Shown: piece by piece, positions 9,958 through 19,428 of the stretch
How positions within the stretch are numbered: the first letter of the stretch is position 1
Layout: each line of letters opens with the position of its first letter
Source: Haliscomenobacteraceae bacterium
GTDB lineage: Bacteria > Bacteroidota > Bacteroidia > Chitinophagales > Saprospiraceae
Assembly (NCBI GenBank): GCA_947501115.1
Contig: CANMVX010000004.1
Span: 1 to 64,000, forward strand
Length of the DNA stretch: 64,000 bases
Reading direction: 5' to 3'
Program-made: the position numbers and the translations under genes
Notes under the pieces: generated by a model
What the model was told of the DNA's origin: nothing
Database searches by the model: none
The model's input: the letters and a program-made list of their open reading frames with translations, nothing else

Positions 9958-10027
9958 GGTCATCATTGGTTAAAATAATTGTAATCACCAAAATTGACAA
10001 AGAACCTCATATTCCCGCAATAGGTAG

Positions 10028-10427
10028 CACAATGGCGACCGGATTATCCACTATTTATATAAATCACCTACAGGTGGTGAAAAGCTAAGAACAATTGATT
10101 CTCAAATAATCTATCGAATTAATTATCCTTCTTATTTGAACTCTCTTGATATTGTGAATTTTATCTGAATTATCAAAAAGGATCCTTAATGCAGATGAAG
10201 GAAGTTTCGATAATAAAGGGAATATTATTGGACAATGCTATTCTAACGGTAGAGAAAGCAAAGATGCAAAAACAGTATTTGACCGACACAATTTGCGCAA
10301 GAATTTTAAACAAATACACCCTTATTTAGATTCTCTCCATACATTTTGTGCTAAAAATAATATTGATTTGTACTTCATAGCAATGCCATACTCACACGAT
10401 TACCGAACATACACAAGTGAGGCATAA
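10028..10427 (+). pseudogene. Frameshifted gene remnant (possible SGNH/GDSL-like or similar)
   Basis: HNGDRIIHYLYKSPTGGEKLRTIDSQIIYRINYPSYLNSLDIVNFI* then, in another frame, ILSELSKRILNADEGSFDNKGNIIGQCYSNGRESKDAKTVFDRHNLRKNFKQIHPYLDSLHTFCAKNNIDLYFIAMPYSHDYRTYTSEA*; no start codon in place. Confidence 0.5.
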
Positions 10428-10498
10428 CGTTTTGCAAGCAGGCGTTTAGCTCACTTTTCTTAAAATAAACCTTAATCTTTAAAAACGAATTGTTATTT

Positions 10499-10831
10499 CT
10501 AAATAAGATTTGGGCTGGCACTTACTTGCTGATATGCAGCGCTTCCTTCAATGGGTTTGATATTATTGAATTCTTGGTCTTTTTGATTTTGCTCTTCTTC
10601 CAGATCATAATCATCTTGAAGACCTAACCAAAATTTGGCGCTTGTTCCGAAATATTTGCTGAATCGTATCGCAGTATCAGCAGTGATTCTCCGATTACCC
10701 TTTATAATTTCAGAAATGCGGGTTTGAGGGAGAAAAGTTTCCTTTGCCAAACGATAGGCAGAAATCTCCATAGGTATTAAGAATTCCTCAAGTAGGATTT
10801 CTCCCGGGTGAATATTTTTTAACTTTTCCAT
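10499..10831 (-). CDS. higA: HigA-family antitoxin (XRE HTH)
   Basis: MEKLKNIHPGEILLEEFLIPMEISAYRLAKETFLPQTRISEIIKGNRRITADTAIRFSKYFGTSAKFWLGLQDDYDL is typical HigA; start moved to 10831. Confidence 0.92.
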   Translation of the reverse strand: MEKLKNIHPGEILLEEFLIPMEISAYRLAKETFLPQTRISEIIKGNRRITADTAIRFSKYFGTSAKFWLGLQDDYDLEEEQNQKDQEFNNIKPIEGSAAYQQVSASPNLI

Positions 10832-10841
10832 AGCTGTTTTA

Positions 10842-11123
10842 TTAATGATAATCCACAATACTTATTTCATAAGCATCATTATTGATCCATTTGAAGATGA
10901 TTCGCCATTGATTGTTAATCCGAATACTATAGTATTCTTGCAAAGCACCTTTTAACTTCTCAAGGTTGTTAGCGGGCGGAATGCGAAGATCATTAACATC
11001 CAGAGCGTTATTGATTATCCTTAATTTTCGACGCGCAACATCTTGAATCTCGTTTGGCAATTTTTTCGACCGAATACCATTCCAAATTTTCTCTGATTCT
11101 TTATCGCCAAAACTCTTGATCAT
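10842..11123 (-). CDS. higB: HigB/RelE-family toxin
   Basis: 93 aa; MIKSFGDKESEKIWNG...PNEIQDVARRKLRIINNA...LRIPPANNLEKLKG...YSIRINNQWRIIFKW; directly upstream of higA. Confidence 0.93.
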   Translation of the reverse strand: MIKSFGDKESEKIWNGIRSKKLPNEIQDVARRKLRIINNALDVNDLRIPPANNLEKLKGALQEYYSIRINNQWRIIFKWINNDAYEISIVDYH

Positions 11124-11339
11124 TAGTTCTGATTTACGTTACTAACGTCAAAAGTAAGTATTTATTTTTTCTTAGGCAAGTTTTTTCGCTAATAAAATGT
11201 TTATATTCTTCCAGCATTTTGGGTGCTACCCGAAGTGCTGGACTTTTACCACAAAACTGTCTTTGGAACAATGGCATTCGTTATTTATGCTATAGGTGTA
11301 TTCGCTTGTAAATTAAATGGATATTTTTGGAAATGGTGA

Positions 11340-11498
11340 ATAGAAAGGAAAATATCAGAGTCAAAAAGAAACTTCGAGGTTTTAGGCAGCTTTGACCCTA
11401 ATAAAATTAATGTTACAGAAACACATTTTCTTGATGGGTTTCATTTAAAGGAATTTGCAATTAACAAAATCTTCGCTTATTCTAGCTCTTCCAAATAA
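11340..11498 (+). pseudogene. C-terminal gene remnant
   Basis: Open frame IERKISESKRNFEVLGSFDPNKINVTETHFLDGFHLKEFAINKIFAYSSSSK*, preceded in frame by another remnant ILPAFWVLPEVLDFYHKTVFGTMAFVIYAIGVFACKLNGYFWKW*; no starts. Confidence 0.4.
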
Positions 11499-11575
11499 AA
11501 TTAAACTCATCAGGATTCAAATTAATCTCCTTTAGGATATAGGACGCACCGCTTTTATTTAGGCTGAAAGGTTTG

Positions 11576-11611
11576 AAAGGGAATCATTCATAGTTCCCTT
11601 TTTTATTTTAT
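11576..11611 (+). repeat. Direct repeat, right copy (36 bp) of tRNA terminator
   Basis: AAAGGGAATCATTCATAGTTCCCTTTTTTATTTTAT; one mismatch to 9922-9957; still forms a hairpin downstream of the 11664 gene. Confidence 0.9.
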
Positions 11612-11663
11612 ACAAATTGCTTTTCAATGATATATTCCTTTAAAAAGCAAATATTCCAATCTG

Positions 11664-12416
11664 TTAATCCTTGCTTTGCTTAAGGAATTCTTTAGGTGTG
11701 GTTTGGGTGAATTCCCGGAATACCTTATGAAAGGTAGATTTATTTTTGAATCCACATTGTTGCGCCATCTCAAATAGGTTGGCTCCCTTGTTTTGAGGGT
11801 CTGTTATCACTTCTTTTAATTTGTCAATTCTAAACTGATTGATATAATGTTTAAAATTATTGCCAAATTGGTTATTCACCACCTGGGAAAGGTATTTAGT
11901 ATTGCTTTTGAGACCGACGGCGACTAGTTTTATATCTAAATCAGGATCCAGGAATAAATTTTTACTGATAATTAAAGTGTTTAATCGTCTGAAAAGGGTT
12001 ACCTCATCCATTGGTTCTAAGCTGCTTGCTTTATATTTTTTTTGAATCTGAAGCATGCTATATTCACTTTCAGGTGATTTATTACTTTCATCTATTTCAA
12101 AAGCAATATAGTTTGTAAGCATTTTTTTATCGTTAAAAACGGGGTGAATAGCTAAATGACAGGAATAAGCTTCACCCGATTTTCGATAGTTTAAAATTTG
12201 GGTTTCAACAGGTAATTGTTTTTTTAACGACTTACTTATTAATTCAATGGTTTCTTTCGACGTATTTTTCCCCTGTAAAATACTACCGGGTTTTTTGCCG
12301 AGCACTTCGAATAATGAATACCCTGAAATAGCAAGAAAGGCATCATTTACCCAGATAATACTTTTCTTTTCGTCGGTAAGAATTACCGCTACTTCAGTAG
12401 ATTTGTTTTCAGTCAT
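11664..12416 (-). CDS. PAS-domain AraC-family transcriptional regulator
   Basis: N-terminal PAS (VNDAFLAISGYSLFEVLGKKPGSILQG) and C-terminal AraC HTH (LFEMAQQCGFKNKSTFHKVFREFTQTTPKEFLK). Confidence 0.92.
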   Translation of the reverse strand: MTENKSTEVAVILTDEKKSIIWVNDAFLAISGYSLFEVLGKKPGSILQGKNTSKETIELISKSLKKQLPVETQILNYRKSGEAYSCHLAIHPVFNDKKMLTNYIAFEIDESNKSPESEYSMLQIQKKYKASSLEPMDEVTLFRRLNTLIISKNLFLDPDLDIKLVAVGLKSNTKYLSQVVNNQFGNNFKHYINQFRIDKLKEVITDPQNKGANLFEMAQQCGFKNKSTFHKVFREFTQTTPKEFLKQSKD

Positions 12417-12448
12417 AATATTTTCGTAAGGAAGAATGAAACATTATT

Positions 12449-12489
12449 TTTTTTAAACGGTTCATTCACTAAATGTTTTTTAAACGGTT
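12449..12489. promoter_or_regulatory. Two direct 14-bp repeats TTTTTTAAACGGTT, 27 bp apart (candidate operator)
   Basis: TTTTTTAAACGGTT at 12449-12462 and 12476-12489 in the divergent intergenic region next to an AraC-type regulator. Confidence 0.4.
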
Positions 12490-12610
12490 TCGATATCTAT
12501 ATTTTATTATATTTGTAAACAAATTAATGTATTACCTTTTAAAATTAAGTAGTTCATTTTTAACGTAAACGTGCAATTATATCAAATAGTTCGTTTCAGG
12601 TTTGGGCAGT

Positions 12611-15600
12611 ATGGGAAATGAAAGGTTAAGAACAAACGAAAAAGCTTTAGATATTTTAGCACTTTCAAAAGATATAGATTTTTTGAGGTGGGTTGCTGAC
12701 TCCGGACATTTAATTGCGCCGTCCAATCTGGTTTTTAATACGCTCTCTCCCGCGCTGACCTGGGAGATTTTTCATAAGCAAAAATTGTTTTACTCAAGAT
12801 TTGGAACGCCTTCCCTTAAAGTCGGATACCCCTTATTAATTTCAATGCAGGGAAACGAGGTTAAAGCTATACCTTTTTTTATATGGGATATTTCATTGAC
12901 GCCCGTTGATAAGGTGGGGGTAAAGTGGATGTTTTACCGGAATGTTTCCTTGTTGCCTGTAGTAAATCCAGTAATTTTAGCCCTTCCTTCCTTCGATAAA
13001 TTAAAAGCGGTGATTTCGCCATTTTTAAATAAAAATGGAATAGATCTCGATGATTTTAGAGCTATAAATCAATCTGTTGATCCTCTATTTAATAGTAATG
13101 ATGTTATTGTTCCTTTGTCTGGCGCAGATAAGGTAGAGATCAGGAAAAATGAATACAAAATTTTAAATTCGGTTCAATTAATGGTTCTTAAATCACAATT
13201 TGAACAAAAAGAAGAGCCACTTTATTTTGCTAAAAACCAAAGTGTTACCTTGCCAGGACATTCTTTTGGTTTGCAAGTTTTACTGCCTGAACAGGCCACA
13301 GCATATCAAAAGACCCTGGAAAATACGCATACTATTATTGAAGGAACAGCAGGAACAGGGAAGAAATTTTTACTTTTTAATATGGTTTCTAATGCCTTAT
13401 CGAATGGTAGATCTTGCCTTATTATTTCAGAAAATAATGGATTTTTTACATCCATGGACCATTTTTTTTCTTCAAATAATTTGGAAAATCTGGTTTTATC
13501 ACAACATGAGGGCGAACATTTAAGACAACTCATAAAAAGACTAACTTTTATTATTCAGCAGGAAAAAAATTCTCCCGTGTTTGCCGGAGATAACTTTAAA
13601 GAAATTTTGGCTTCCTGCCAAAGGCTTTTCACAAAGTTATCTATGGCTTATGGTGCGTCCAGAAAAAAAATATTTGACCAGCTGGATTGGACAGAGGTTG
13701 TTACCCTTTTTTTACAAAGCGTTAGTAGGGATGAAATTAAATTAGTTAATATTAGAATCCCTACGGATAATTTTAATTTTATACCCTCGGAATTTTATTC
13801 CTTATTGTCAGAAATTGAACCATTACAAAAAAGATTTGAAGCGATTAATACGCTCCAACATCCTTTAAATGTTTTAAATACCAGCCTTATAGACCTTTCT
13901 GATTTTGAAGAAGGAGCAGACCAGTTTAATTTACTTCTAAATGAAGAAAGGAATAACTTTCGATTTATTCTTGTTGAATATTCAAATGGTCTGGCACAGT
14001 ATTCAGATTCCTTAAATATTCGCTTGTTTAATGAAATTCAATTGATTTTAGAGCTTATAGAGGAGTTGAAAAATAAATTTGATGGATGTTTTGATCTATA
14101 CGGTAATGATTTTATTTACACGAAAAGTTTTTCTCTCCTTTTATACAGTAAAGTGGCCGGTCGGGGAAAAAAAATTGTAGAAGCGCGCGAAGAGCTAAAT
14201 GTTTTATTTCAACAGTTAAGTAATAAAATTCAAAACCAGAATATCTGGATTTTTCCTGAAATACCTCAGGATTTTGGTGTTTCCCATTTAGGAGATTGGA
14301 TGGTGTACATCGACGCATTGAAGGAAAGTGCCGTAGAATGGCAGTCCCGGCTTCCAGATTATGTGAATGAGGAAGTCCTTCGTGCCTCCAGTACCAATAT
14401 AAATTCTTTTGGGAATACGAAGGATTTATTTGTCGAACTTGAATCCTTAATGGATGAAGCTATTCAGCGTTTTAATGCTAAGTCATTCTTTCTCGAAAAA
14501 TTAGAACATCATTCCCTTACCTTAGTAGCCCGTCAAAAATGGCTGGAATCTCTGGTTAATAATTTGGATTTGATTCTTATAAATTTTCGTGACTTTCCCG
14601 TCTTTTATCAATGGCAGTTAAGTTGGAAAAATCTTTCTAAAGGAGCAAAAACAATTATTCAATCTTTTTCGACAGTTAACCCGGAAGATTGGTTAATGAC
14701 CTTCAAAAATTGGTACTTACACCAGGTCTTGTTGCGACACTACCATCACCAACTTCCCGATTCATCCCTGCCCCTGGAGACTTTTGAGGCCGATTGGGAG
14801 CTATTTCATAGCATGTTACCCCGGCAGATACAATCTCTTTGGTTTCAAAAAAGGAAAGAACGTATTAAACAGTTAAGAAAAGAAGATAAACATACCATAC
14901 AAAAAATTATTAAATGGTTTGAAAAAGAATCATTGAATGAAGTAGATTATTTATTGTTCTTAAAGGACATTAATCCTTTGTTAACAGACTGTTTTCCAGT
15001 GGTATGTATGACAGTTAATCAGCTAAATGAGCTATTTGAAGATAATCCATCTCTTCATTTTGACCATATTTTTTGGGGCGATGCATCATATCCATCTCCC
15101 GCCATTTTATCGAAATTTCAATCGCTGGCCCCTCGGGTGACTTATTTTTATAACCCTTCATTTCCTAATGAATATATTGATAATGAGCTAAAACAGAGGT
15201 ATCCAGTTTCTCTACTATCCAAAATTCATTGCTTTTATCCGGGAAATCCATGGCAACAGTGGCAGGGAGGTCACCCTACTATTCATGCAATTAAAGATGC
15301 GAATGTTCATTTTCATAGAATTAATGGTGTCCTTCAGCCGAATGGGATAAATGAGGAAGAAGCCACTTTTCTCATCGATGAGCTATCAAAAATTCGCTAC
15401 TCAACGCCTGAAAATATACCAACCATAGGGGTTGTTTGTATGACGGAAACCCAACGGAATTTTATTTCTACACTTATTTTTAAGATTCAACACCAGGAAT
15501 CAACGCTGAATAATCATTTTACTCATCTGGTAAAATATGGTTTGGAAATTCTAACGCCAGATGATATTCAATCTAAACATTTTCATTCGGTGTACCTTTT

Positions 15601-16186
15601 AACCACCTACCATGATGTAAATGAGTATGTAAACGAGGGTTGTTTTACCCCTACTGATGTGGAATTAATAGCGCAGTTACCTTTGGATAATCTGACGGTC
15701 ATAACTTCCTTTAGTAGAGCACAAATGGTGGAATTGGAAAATAAAGATGATTTATTTATTCCTTACTTAAAATTATTAGAAGCCATAAGTGTTAGAGATA
15801 TCTATTCTTTGGATTATGAGTTTCAAAAATTTAAACCCGAAGTAGAAGAATCGTTTAAAGCGCATTATCCTTCATTTTGGTCGGTATTGTCGTTGAAGCT
15901 CGAGGATAAATTGCCAACCCATGATATTCAGAAAAACATCTTTTTCAATCAGGACTTTTTTCCATTTTTTATAAAGAGAAAAATGGCTCAGTCCAATTAT
16001 ATATTTTTTCTGTTAGATGGATTTCATGCTAATGAAAGCCACACTGACTTTATTTGGGAAGTAAGACAAACGAATAAATTAAAAAAGTATAATATTGAAT
16101 TATTACCTGTCTGGACCGTAAATTGGTGGAAAAATAATAGCTTAGAAATCAAAAGGTTACTTTCAAATATCAACGATCTGGACTAA
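12611..16186 (+). CDS. Large SF1 (DNA2/Upf1-like) helicase-related protein with degenerate motifs
   Basis: ~1191 aa; Walker A-like IIEGTAGTGKKFLLF, C-terminal IGVVCMTETQRNFISTLI and VITSFSRAQ resembling SF1 motifs; ORF track starts at TTG 12602, ATG at 12611. Confidence 0.6.
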   Translation: MGNERLRTNEKALDILALSKDIDFLRWVADSGHLIAPSNLVFNTLSPALTWEIFHKQKLFYSRFGTPSLKVGYPLLISMQGNEVKAIPFFIWDISLTPVDKVGVKWMFYRNVSLLPVVNPVILALPSFDKLKAVISPFLNKNGIDLDDFRAINQSVDPLFNSNDVIVPLSGADKVEIRKNEYKILNSVQLMVLKSQFEQKEEPLYFAKNQSVTLPGHSFGLQVLLPEQATAYQKTLENTHTIIEGTAGTGKKFLLFNMVSNALSNGRSCLIISENNGFFTSMDHFFSSNNLENLVLSQHEGEHLRQLIKRLTFIIQQEKNSPVFAGDNFKEILASCQRLFTKLSMAYGASRKKIFDQLDWTEVVTLFLQSVSRDEIKLVNIRIPTDNFNFIPSEFYSLLSEIEPLQKRFEAINTLQHPLNVLNTSLIDLSDFEEGADQFNLLLNEERNNFRFILVEYSNGLAQYSDSLNIRLFNEIQLILELIEELKNKFDGCFDLYGNDFIYTKSFSLLLYSKVAGRGKKIVEAREELNVLFQQLSNKIQNQNIWIFPEIPQDFGVSHLGDWMVYIDALKESAVEWQSRLPDYVNEEVLRASSTNINSFGNTKDLFVELESLMDEAIQRFNAKSFFLEKLEHHSLTLVARQKWLESLVNNLDLILINFRDFPVFYQWQLSWKNLSKGAKTIIQSFSTVNPEDWLMTFKNWYLHQVLLRHYHHQLPDSSLPLETFEADWELFHSMLPRQIQSLWFQKRKERIKQLRKEDKHTIQKIIKWFEKESLNEVDYLLFLKDINPLLTDCFPVVCMTVNQLNELFEDNPSLHFDHIFWGDASYPSPAILSKFQSLAPRVTYFYNPSFPNEYIDNELKQRYPVSLLSKIHCFYPGNPWQQWQGGHPTIHAIKDANVHFHRINGVLQPNGINEEEATFLIDELSKIRYSTPENIPTIGVVCMTETQRNFISTLIFKIQHQESTLNNHFTHLVKYGLEILTPDDIQSKHFHSVYLLTTYHDVNEYVNEGCFTPTDVELIAQLPLDNLTVITSFSRAQMVELENKDDLFIPYLKLLEAISVRDIYSLDYEFQKFKPEVEESFKAHYPSFWSVLSLKLEDKLPTHDIQKNIFFNQDFFPFFIKRKMAQSNYIFFLLDGFHANESHTDFIWEVRQTNKLKKYNIELLPVWTVNWWKNNSLEIKRLLSNINDLD

Positions 16187-16191
16187 GTGGT

Positions 16192-17409
16192 TTATTTTAC
16201 GCCATCGAAAAGCCAGTTGGCCAAAGCCTGTCTGTTGGAAGGCAAAATAAATCGCTGTTGATCGAAGTTATTCCTCAAGTTGCCGAGTTCAATATAAATA
16301 GCTGGCATGGGCGCATTTTCAAGAGAGTATAATTCGCGGCTCGATAAGGTCCCTTTATAAACACCCGTTGAGCGGTTCTCCTTGTATTTTTCGCTGAATG
16401 TTTTATGAATATTATTGGCCATTTGATGTGAAATTTGACTGTTCGCCTGATGGTATAGAAAAAGGTCAACCTGTTGTTCTGTATGCCTTGAATCAACATG
16501 AATTTCTAAAAGATACTGACCATTAGGTGCTATTTTTTTATTTTTTTCGTACAATGATTTTACTACATCTATCCGCTGTTCCAATCTTTTTAGTTGACTC
16601 AGAGGGATTTTTTCACCGCCCCATACCGTTTCATCTCTATCGCAAAGTAATATTTCGTCATCTCTGATACCATCATTTCCATCCCGGGTAATCATGTAGG
16701 ACATAGCTCCTTCCTGAATAAGTTTCCTGCAGAGTCGCAAGCCAACATCATAAGCATATTCGTCTTCACAAAGCGTATGACCATTTTTCACCACCTGAGC
16801 ACCAGGATCAGGCCCGCCGTGGCCACTGATAATATAAAATATTTTACCTTTTAAAACATCAGAGAGGATCGGCGTTGATTCATATTTTCCAAAAATTGGG
16901 AACCCCTTTTCATTGGAGGTAACAGAGGTAACTGGTAAATTACATGGGGTAAAATGGTGCGGAATCCATAGCATTTTATCCGTTTGAAATGACTTTGGTT
17001 TTATGCCAGCTGAAACTAGTTGTTCATTGTATTTTTCAATTTCCTTTGCTTTCTCAAACTCCGTGATCCCTAAGCTTGATCTTATTGATTTACCGTCAAA
17101 GCCAACCTGTTTAATAGGCAAAAGGTAAGTTTTATCAAGGATTAGATTAGCCTCGGAAGATAAATTATTTAGGGAAAGAAATTTTTCCTCATTACATGAG
17201 TGGGTATCTAAATGGTAACGGACTAATAATTTTTTTATCCCATCTCCTTGTTTTGCCTTCACCGTTAACCAGTCTTCCTTGATATTTGCAGAAGATAGCA
17301 GCATAACTATGGCAAAGATTGACGATAGTAGTTTATATTTGTGTTCATGAATAAATCTAGGAGGAGTTTTCTTTTTTAAGAAATTGAATATGAAGGATTT
17401 ACATTTCAT
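16192..17409 (-). CDS. N-acetylmuramoyl-L-alanine amidase (Amidase_3)
   Basis: GKIFYIISGHGGPDPGAQ, CEDEYAYDVGLRLCRKL, LEIHVDSR, PAIYIELGNLRNNFDQQ; exact start uncertain. Confidence 0.85.
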   Translation of the reverse strand: MKCKSFIFNFLKKKTPPRFIHEHKYKLLSSIFAIVMLLSSANIKEDWLTVKAKQGDGIKKLLVRYHLDTHSCNEEKFLSLNNLSSEANLILDKTYLLPIKQVGFDGKSIRSSLGITEFEKAKEIEKYNEQLVSAGIKPKSFQTDKMLWIPHHFTPCNLPVTSVTSNEKGFPIFGKYESTPILSDVLKGKIFYIISGHGGPDPGAQVVKNGHTLCEDEYAYDVGLRLCRKLIQEGAMSYMITRDGNDGIRDDEILLCDRDETVWGGEKIPLSQLKRLEQRIDVVKSLYEKNKKIAPNGQYLLEIHVDSRHTEQQVDLFLYHQANSQISHQMANNIHKTFSEKYKENRSTGVYKGTLSSRELYSLENAPMPAIYIELGNLRNNFDQQRFILPSNRQALANWLFDGVK

Positions 17410-18049
17410 TTTATTGTTGTTGCGAAAAGAGTTTTTGTTAGAGTTCAGAACTCGTTCTGCTATCAGCGGTATATTTTTGTATGTAATTTCCACTTTATTT
17501 GTTGTTTATGAAACTTTTATCAAGATACAACCCAATGTATGGAATACCCTTTTCTGGATTATTCTATTGTTTGTTGCCGTTAACGCCATGGTCAAAAGTT
17601 TTGTTCAGGAAAAAGGAAACAGGGTGCTGTATTATTACAGTTTATTGAACCCATCCCATGTTTTAATAGCAAAGATAGTTTATAATACCTTGTTACTATT
17701 AGTATTAAGTTTATTAATATGGGGTTTATTTATATTTTTCGGTGATAATCCTGTAAAAGATATAGGTTTATTTCTACTTATTTTGTTTTTAGGAAGTTTT
17801 GGATTTTCGGTTACTTTCACCTTTTTAGCCTCATTAGTGGCGGCGAGTAATCAAAGTTCCACGCTGCTAGCCGTATTAAGTTTCCCATTAATAATACCGA
17901 TTATATTGATGTTAGTAAAAATATCGGCGCACGCATTAAGGCTTATACAAGACACAGCAGTTAGCGGTGACCTTGCGATATTAGTAGCCATAGACTTATT
18001 ATTATGTGGGGTTGCATTGTTGTTATTTCCATTCATCTGGAGAGATTAA
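17390..18049 (+). CDS. ccmB: Heme exporter protein CcmB
   Basis: ~220 aa, 6 TM; LLRKEFLLEFRTRSAISGIFLYV, FVQEKGNRVLYYYSLLNP, followed by ccmC-like and ccmD-like genes. Confidence 0.9.
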   Translation: MKDLHFILLLLRKEFLLEFRTRSAISGIFLYVISTLFVVYETFIKIQPNVWNTLFWIILLFVAVNAMVKSFVQEKGNRVLYYYSLLNPSHVLIAKIVYNTLLLLVLSLLIWGLFIFFGDNPVKDIGLFLLILFLGSFGFSVTFTFLASLVAASNQSSTLLAVLSFPLIIPIILMLVKISAHALRLIQDTAVSGDLAILVAIDLLLCGVALLLFPFIWRD

Positions 18050-18059
18050 ATGAATTATC

Positions 18060-19115
18060 ATGATTGAAAAGGGCAAAATTTGGAAATTTTCAGGGGTTAT
18101 TTTAATCGTTTATGTCATCATAGCGGGTTTATTAATTCCCTTAAAATCAGGTATTGAATCTGTCGAACCTTCTTATGGAAATGCGGGAGAAACTTTAAAA
18201 ATTCAAGTAACAGGTTACAATACGCATTTTAAAGAAGCTGGCAATTCTCTTCGAGCCTGGTTAAAATGGGAAAACGGGAAAGCTATTGCGGCTACGGAAA
18301 TGGTCGCATTAGATGAAAGGAGAATGAATTTGACCTTTTCCATTCCTAATAATTTACCTGAAAATACAGAAGTTCAGGCAGTTACCCTCTTAATTGATAG
18401 TGAGGCAGACGGCACCTCCGTGTTGCCCTCAGCGATTTTTTTAACGCAGACAGAGAAAGTATTAGCTGCAGAGGAAGTTCAATGGGTTAAACCAGGTGAT
18501 TTTTCAAATAATGGACAGATAACTTTTCCGTTCAGGAATATTTTGGGCGAAACCATTCGGAACACATATTTTCATGTGCCGCTCTGGTTTGGTATGATGT
18601 TCCTTTTTTTATTTGCAGTTATTCATAGTATTAAATATTTGAGAAAGGGGGACGCTGAATCTGACTTAAAAGCAGAAGCTTATACCCAAACGGGCATATT
18701 TTATGGATTACTTGGTCTCATAACCGGTGCTCTTTGGGCAAAAAATACCTGGGGCGCCTATTGGAGTTGGGATATAAAACAGAATATGACAGTGGTTGCC
18801 TTATTAATCTATGCTGCCTATTTTATTTTAAGAGCTTCTTTTGAAGATCCTGAGAAGAGAGCGAGAGTTTGTGCAGCTTATGGGATTTTTGCGTTTTCTA
18901 CCCTCATTCCCCTGATATATGTGATTCCAAGACTTACCGATAGCCTTCATCCGGGTTCGGGGGGAAATCCAGCTTTTGGTTCCCAGGATTTGGACAATAC
19001 GATGCGCATGGTTTTTTATCCGGCAGTTATCGGTTTTACTCTGTTTGGATTTTGGCTAAGTTCTCTCCAATTCAGGTATCTAAGACTTCAAAAATTAAGG
19101 GAAGATGTCGATTAG
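18060..19115 (+). CDS. ccmC: Cytochrome c biogenesis protein CcmC/CcsA family with inserted periplasmic domain
   Basis: WGAYWSWDIKQNMTVVALLIYAAYF tryptophan-rich motif; ~110-aa IPT/beta-sandwich-like insertion after TM1. Confidence 0.88.
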   Translation: MIEKGKIWKFSGVILIVYVIIAGLLIPLKSGIESVEPSYGNAGETLKIQVTGYNTHFKEAGNSLRAWLKWENGKAIAATEMVALDERRMNLTFSIPNNLPENTEVQAVTLLIDSEADGTSVLPSAIFLTQTEKVLAAEEVQWVKPGDFSNNGQITFPFRNILGETIRNTYFHVPLWFGMMFLFLFAVIHSIKYLRKGDAESDLKAEAYTQTGIFYGLLGLITGALWAKNTWGAYWSWDIKQNMTVVALLIYAAYFILRASFEDPEKRARVCAAYGIFAFSTLIPLIYVIPRLTDSLHPGSGGNPAFGSQDLDNTMRMVFYPAVIGFTLFGFWLSSLQFRYLRLQKLREDVD

Positions 19116-19221
19116 GTGATTTTTATCATTCTTTTTATGAAAATAATCAGTCATTTTACCCTCAGTATGAAACAATTTTGTACTCAATATTTTTTAAAAT
19201 ATAACCTTTAACCTTAATTTC

Positions 19222-19428
19222 ATGAGCCGATTTCTTCTAATAGTTTTTATGTCGTTCATTTCCATTTTTTCAGCTTCAGCAGCTAACGCTGATTTTATGA
19301 GAAGTATTGGAAAAATTTATGTGGTTGTCGGGGTAATGTTGTTATTGTTTATAGGAATAACCTTTTACTTAATTTTAATTGACCGCCGCCTTACCAAATT
19401 TGAAAACCAAATAAAATCAGATGAGTAA
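19222..19428 (+). CDS. CcmD-family small membrane protein
   Basis: 68 aa; signal/TM, GKIYVVVGVMLLLFIGITFYLILIDRRLTKFE; position after ccmC. Confidence 0.7.
   Translation: MSRFLLIVFMSFISIFSASAANADFMRSIGKIYVVVGVMLLLFIGITFYLILIDRRLTKFENQIKSDE

Noticed and set aside
10420-10498. Possible integron attC-like site (GCATAACGTTTTGC...GTTATTTC) next to higBA
   Set aside because: The ends do not fit the R''/R' core consensus, no convincing internal stem was found, and no integrase or other cassettes are present.
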